From Myxococcales bacterium (lineage in GTDB: Bacteria; Myxococcota_A; Polyangia; Polyangiales; Polyangiaceae): 60,100 bases of DNA. Below, in pieces: positions 56,559 through 60,100 of the stretch. Location: contig SECP01000052.1 in NCBI GenBank assembly GCA_004193285.1, forward strand, positions 1 to 60,100, written 5' to 3'. Both the position numbers and the translations under genes were made by a program. The notes beneath the pieces are model-generated. The model saw only the letters and a list, made by a program, of their open reading frames with translations, did no database searches and was not told the DNA's origin. Every line of letters starts with the position of its first letter. Within the stretch, counting starts at the first letter, position 1.

Positions 56559-57974
56559 ATGAACCTTCGACGCTATACGTGTGTGTGCGCGACGCTCGTC
56601 GCGGCGACGCTGAGCAGCTCCGCGCTGGCCCAGCAGCCCCAAGCCGGCAAAACGGACGAGGGCGATCCGACGACCGAAGAAGCGCAACCGGCGGCAGAGC
56701 CCGCGGCGGAGCCCGTCAAGGAAGCTCCGCCGCCGAAAGCGCCGGACAAGCCTGCGCCCAGCCAAAGCCCGGTGCTCGCCGCGCCCGCGGTGGCGGTGGA
56801 GGTGCTGCCGGGTGACGCTTACCCGGCCCCTCGCGTGAGAGGCATCCGCGGCGGCTCGCTGTGGATGAACATGCACGGCCACCAGTGGCCGTACCTACCC
56901 GCCACTGCGGGCGGCCCCGCCACCCGCGTCGGCTTCTCCGGCTCGGTGTGGGTCGACAACAGCTACCGCGCGGTCAAGTCCGGCATCCCGGACACCGATC
57001 CGAGCGTGCACGAGTGGCGCCAGCAAGCGCGCATGGTGCTCCGCTTCACCCCGACTTACGACGTGGGCAACCGTTGGTTCGTCCAGGGCCAAGGAGAGCT
57101 CGCCCTCATCGGCTCTGCGCCAGCGGGGCTGAACGACGCCATCAACGCGGACGACCTGTACGTGCGGGTTGGCAAGTGGAACACGGTGGACCTCACCGTC
57201 GGCCGCTTTCAGGGCTGGGAAATCATGCACCTGGGCATGGGGTTGGACTTGTTCACGGTCGAGCGCCAGGGCGCGTTCACCCAGAACAACACCCCCGTGG
57301 ACCTCTACGGCGTGACCGATTTGTGGGACCGCACCACCGGCCCCGGAAAAGCCGCGGTTCACTACTACGCCACGAATTTTCTGCGATTCGAGCTGCTCGG
57401 CCTCGTCGGCGCCGCCACGCGCAACCAGCTCGGTACGCGGCCGGTAGGCATCCTGGATCTAGGCTGGCTCAAGCTGAAGGTGGGCGGGGAGTACGAGCGG
57501 CAAACGCCGGGTCAGCAGTCTGCGGATCTCAAAGGGAGCGTCACCAAGCGCGGCTTTGGCGGCGCGCTGCAGTTCGTGTTCGACCCCTACCTGGAGCTAG
57601 GCGTGAACGCGGCGCAGCAGCTGGTGGACACGAACAACAACCAAGGCGTCGTCGACACCGGCCAAAGCACCACCCGGACCAGCTTGGGCGGTTTCATCAA
57701 CGGTCGCGTGGTGGACTCACTGCTGGTTGGCGGCGGCGCTTACTACACTCACGAGCACAACCTGAACGTCAACGCCGCGACCGGCGAGAACGACATCCGC
57801 AAGCAAACTCAGCTGTACGGAGCGGTGCAGTACACGTTTTGGGACCGGTTCTACACGAAGTTCGTCTTCGCTTACGCGGACGCGGAGTTCAACCCGCTCA
57901 GCAATCCGCCGCCAGTCGCGGCGTTTCACAACAAGAGCTTGAGCGGGCGCCTGAGGTTGATGTACCTGTTCTAA
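56559..57974 (+). CDS. Outer membrane porin-like beta-barrel between GH3 and GH10
   Basis: A 471-residue protein with a signal peptide (SSSALAQQ), an acidic Glu/Pro/Ala-rich stretch (about 25-75) and a beta-barrel of about 390 residues with alternating hydrophobic strands (RVGFSGSVWVDNSYRAV, WFVQGQGELALIG, DDLYVRVGKWNTVDLTVGRF, VGGGAYYTHEHNLNVN) and a terminal aromatic LMYLF, the canonical outer-membrane insertion end. The GRFQGWEIMHLGMGLDLFTVE block resembles phosphate-selective and sugar porins. Its position between two secreted glycoside hydrolases suggests uptake of xylo- or gluco-oligosaccharides. No plug or TonB box is visible, so it is porin-like rather than SusC-like. Confidence 0.88.
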   Translation: MNLRRYTCVCATLVAATLSSSALAQQPQAGKTDEGDPTTEEAQPAAEPAAEPVKEAPPPKAPDKPAPSQSPVLAAPAVAVEVLPGDAYPAPRVRGIRGGSLWMNMHGHQWPYLPATAGGPATRVGFSGSVWVDNSYRAVKSGIPDTDPSVHEWRQQARMVLRFTPTYDVGNRWFVQGQGELALIGSAPAGLNDAINADDLYVRVGKWNTVDLTVGRFQGWEIMHLGMGLDLFTVERQGAFTQNNTPVDLYGVTDLWDRTTGPGKAAVHYYATNFLRFELLGLVGAATRNQLGTRPVGILDLGWLKLKVGGEYERQTPGQQSADLKGSVTKRGFGGALQFVFDPYLELGVNAAQQLVDTNNNQGVVDTGQSTTRTSLGGFINGRVVDSLLVGGGAYYTHEHNLNVNAATGENDIRKQTQLYGAVQYTFWDRFYTKFVFAYADAEFNPLSNPPPVAAFHNKSLSGRLRLMYLF

Positions 57975-58007
57975 GCGCCCTCGCCTGGGGGTGGAGGGAG
58001 GTTCGCT

Positions 58008-59321
58008 GTGCGTCATCTGACTAAGCTCCTGATGTGGGTCACCGGGCTCACGCCGCTCGGTTTTGCTTGTGCGCCGTCGCCGGGTAGCGGAGCCGCGGGC
58101 GCGAGCGGCGGTTCCGCGGTGGGCGGAGTTGCCGGCGCGTCGAGCGCAGCCGGCACGAGCAGCGCGGCAGGGGGAGCCGGTACTGCCTCAGGCGGTACCA
58201 GCGAGCCGCCGGCGTCGGGCTCGGGAGGCGAAGCGCCTTTGGCCGGCGCGAGCAGCGGCGCGGGCGGGTCAGCGGGTTTCGGAGGCGGCGCGGGAGCTAC
58301 CAGCGGGGGCACCAGCGGCGCCGCGGCGGCAGGAGGCTCGGGCGGCTCCGGTCCGTGCGCCGCCACGACCCTCAAGGACGCGGGCAGCTGCAGTAACCGG
58401 CTGATCGGCGTCGCGCTCACGAACCGCCACTTGGGCGAGCCGGAGCTGGCGGCGGCGGCGCTGGAGTTCAACTACGTCACGCCCGAGGACGAGATGAAGT
58501 GGGACGTGACGGAGCCGCAGCCAGGCACCTTCACGTTCGAGGAGGGGGACGCCATCGTCGAGTTCGCGGAAGCGAACGGCATGAAGGTGAAGGGCCATAC
58601 CCTGGTTTGGCACAACCAGCTGCCGACCTGGCTGAACACTCTGAACGAGACGCAGCTACGCGCAGCGTTGAAGGCTCACATCGAAGGCGTGATGGCTCAC
58701 TATGCAGGCAGGGTGATCGCCTGGGACGTCGTGAACGAAGCGTTCGGCGACGACGGCGCCCTGCGCGACTCCATCTGGAGCCAAAAGCTGGGTCGTTCGT
58801 TCATCGAAGACTCGTTTCGGTACGCGCGCGCCGCGGACCCGAACGTGAAGCTTTACTACAACGACTACGACATCGAGAGCGCCTACGACAAGGCGGACTC
58901 GGTCTACGAGATGGTGAAGGATTTCAAAGCGCGGGGCGTACCGCTGGACGGAGTGGGCATGCAAATGCACACCCGCACCACGGACGAAGATCCGCCGGTG
59001 CCGGAGTTCGTCGCCAACTTGGAGCGTTTGCTCGCGCTAGGGGTGGAAGTGGTGCTCAGCGAGATGGACGTGCGCTACTGCGCGGACGGAACCGACGAAA
59101 AGCAGAAGAAGCGCTTCCACGACATCGTCGCCGCATGCGTTGCGCACCCCGGCTGCGGCGCGATCACGGTCTGGGGAATCACGGATAAGTACTCCTTCCT
59201 GAACGACCGCACGGACTTGCAGTGCGCCGGTAGCTTGCCCCCGCGCCCGCTGCTGTGGAACGACACCTACGAGAAGAAGCCCTCGTTCGACGGCGTGCTG
59301 GACGCGCTACTCGGGCGGTAG
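58008..59321 (+). CDS. GH10 endo-xylanase lipoprotein
   Basis: A 437-residue lipoprotein. GTG 58008 follows GGAGGGAGG and yields a signal ending LGFACAP (Cys21). Residues 25-115 are a Gly/Ser/Ala spacer. GH10 domain about 117-430: LIGVALTNRHL, FNYVTPEDEMKWDVTEPQPG, VKGHTLVWHNQLPTWL, acid/base Glu244 in WDVVNEAFGDDG, KLYYNDYDIE, and nucleophile Glu352 in VVLSEMDVRY, then TVWGITDKYSFL. This is the minimal catalytic-domain xylanase, compared with the modular one at 48002. It is coupled in layout to the porin and GH3. Its last 15 bases overlap the end of an opposing gene. Confidence 0.96.
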   Translation: MRHLTKLLMWVTGLTPLGFACAPSPGSGAAGASGGSAVGGVAGASSAAGTSSAAGGAGTASGGTSEPPASGSGGEAPLAGASSGAGGSAGFGGGAGATSGGTSGAAAAGGSGGSGPCAATTLKDAGSCSNRLIGVALTNRHLGEPELAAAALEFNYVTPEDEMKWDVTEPQPGTFTFEEGDAIVEFAEANGMKVKGHTLVWHNQLPTWLNTLNETQLRAALKAHIEGVMAHYAGRVIAWDVVNEAFGDDGALRDSIWSQKLGRSFIEDSFRYARAADPNVKLYYNDYDIESAYDKADSVYEMVKDFKARGVPLDGVGMQMHTRTTDEDPPVPEFVANLERLLALGVEVVLSEMDVRYCADGTDEKQKKRFHDIVAACVAHPGCGAITVWGITDKYSFLNDRTDLQCAGSLPPRPLLWNDTYEKKPSFDGVLDALLGR

Positions 59322-59711
59322 CGGCTCGCAGGCGACACCTGCGGCTTCGGCCAGCTTGCTCGTCTTGGCCGCCGCCAGCTGCTGCGCGATTTCGCTCGGG
59401 GTCGCGGTTTGCTCCAGGCAGGCGATCGCGGCATCCAGCGCGGCCAAGTCCTCGGCCGGGAAGATGGGCACGCTCGCTCGGTCCTCCACCCACGTCCGCA
59501 GCTGCCGAAGACGCTGGGGGTTGCGCGCCTTCATGGCTTCCTTGCCCTGCTCCCGCGCCACCCGCCGGGCCGATTCGAACTGCATGCCATCTAGCACTTG
59601 GCCGGAGCCAGTAGCGCTCGCAGTGATGAGCTTGCTCTGAATACGTCTGCGCCGCTCGCAGGCCATCGTGCCTAGCAGGCAGAAGCAGAGCGCGATGGCT
59701 AGGGCTCGCAT
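59307..59711 (-). CDS. Small lipoprotein, helical, function unknown
   Basis: A 134-residue lipoprotein. ATG 59711 gives MRALAIALCFCLLGTMACER with lipobox TMAC. The mature part is helical and charged (ARRVAREQGKEAMKARNPQRLRQLRTWVED, then AIACLEQTATPSEIAQQLAAA). No family recognised. Its 3' end overlaps the 3' end of the GH10 gene by 15 bases, so the two messages are antisense to each other there. The upstream open frame to 59837 is not signal-like. Confidence 0.75.
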   Translation of the reverse strand: MRALAIALCFCLLGTMACERRRRIQSKLITASATGSGQVLDGMQFESARRVAREQGKEAMKARNPQRLRQLRTWVEDRASVPIFPAEDLAALDAAIACLEQTATPSEIAQQLAAAKTSKLAEAAGVACEPLPPE

Positions 59712-59904
59712 GACTCGGAGCGTCTGTCGCACACGGAACCAGGCGGGGGCTTTTTCACGGACGCTACCCGGCAAGCTAACACGATTCCCTTCTGCCACCG
59801 GTGGAAGGCCAGTAGCGGGCGCTTCGACCATCAGCAACGCGCATGCCTACCCATAAAACTTCGCGATTGGACGGCCCAGAACGAGTGAGCCAAAAGATCT
59901 CTCG

Positions 59905-60100
59905 ATGATTCGAGACCGATTGGTGGCGGGTGTGGCGGCTGGCAGTGCGTGGCTCATGGTTGCGTGCGGCGCGACCACGTCTGCCGGAGAGCGCCCGAGC
60001 GGAGCAAGCTCTGAAGCGGGCGCAGCCGCGGTCGACGGAGGCGAGAATCATGGGGGCAGCGAGACGGGAGGCAGCGAGACGGGAGGCAGCGAGACGGGGG
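59905..60100 (+). CDS. Lipoprotein, partial (runs off window)
   Basis: The ATG at 59905 gives MIRDRLVAGVAAGSAWLMVACGA with lipobox MVAC, then an Ala/Gly/Ser spacer with repeated GGSET. The gene continues beyond 60100, so its domain content is unknown. It begins 193 bases divergent from the small lipoprotein at 59711. Confidence 0.8.
   Translation, partial: MIRDRLVAGVAAGSAWLMVACGATTSAGERPSGASSEAGAAAVDGGENHGGSETGGSETGGSETG
60055..60099 (+). repeat. 15-bp tandem repeat (three copies) in lipoprotein spacer
   Basis: GGCAGCGAGACGGGA occurs three times from 60055, the last copy differing at its end and cut by the window edge. It encodes repeated GGSET. The unit is a multiple of three, so copy number change would keep the frame. 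Confidence 0.85.

Overview
This is a high-GC window, probably from a predatory or soil myxobacterium (Myxococcota, most likely class Polyangia). The evidence is two proteins with MYXO-CTERM-type C-terminal sorting tails, about nineteen predicted lipoproteins (many with long Gly/Ala/Ser spacers after the lipid cysteine), three DUF1552 and two DUF1592/DUF1588 proteins, OmpA and giant surface proteins with thrombospondin type 3 (calcium-binding) repeats, a multi-PAS hybrid kinase, and many ATGA-type overlaps. I see no tRNA, rRNA, CRISPR array, intact transposase or phage gene.

Layout. 1-6.3 kb: hybrid histidine kinase, a small coiled-coil protein, exonuclease III, and a DrrA/DrrB-type ABC exporter that is translationally coupled to a large unknown lipoprotein (to 8.07 kb). 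8.2-15.7 kb: M20 peptidase, spacer-rich lipoproteins, a DUF1206 membrane protein, an orphan DUF1552 protein, an NTF2-like protein and a LysR regulator. 15.8-24.0 kb: an OmpA/TSP3 outer-membrane protein overlapped by a 2130-residue surface protein with 11 exact 85-residue repeats, four TSP3 super-repeats and a MYXO-CTERM tail. 24.1-30.3 kb: GST, DUF4336, Eis-like acetyltransferase, a C39/BtrH-like protein, and an RsbQ-type hydrolase overlapping a PAS histidine kinase. 30.5-35.3 kb: a DUF1592-DUF1552-lipoprotein-lipoprotein operon, followed by a c-type-cytochrome-like lipoprotein and another lipoprotein. 36.8-39.9 kb: LysR with divergent SDR and exported aldo/keto reductase. 40.0-44.5 kb (minus): a second DUF1592-DUF1552 pair with a Fes/CE1-like esterase. 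44.7-48.0 kb: four overlapping genes around an ECF sigma factor. 48.0-59.3 kb: plant-polysaccharide degradation (multidomain GH10, methyltransferase-like protein, parallel beta-helix MYXO-CTERM protein, then GH3, outer-membrane porin, GH10). The end holds a small lipoprotein and a lipoprotein cut by the window edge.

Working together. The right-hand third reads as a hemicellulose and pectin foraging region without SusC/SusD: surface-anchored xylanases, a beta-glycosidase/xylosidase, a probable pectin-binding or lyase protein, an esterase and a dedicated barrel for uptake. The two DUF1592/DUF1552 cassettes pair a Tat-exported protein with a lipoprotein bearing a CxxCH motif, suggesting an undescribed surface redox or hydrolytic complex. 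The most useful sequence-level discoveries are an unannotated 74-bp repeat present in inverted orientation in the only two sizeable convergent spacers, the RsbQ/PAS-histidine-kinase pair, and a probable CTG start in a CTGA overlap.
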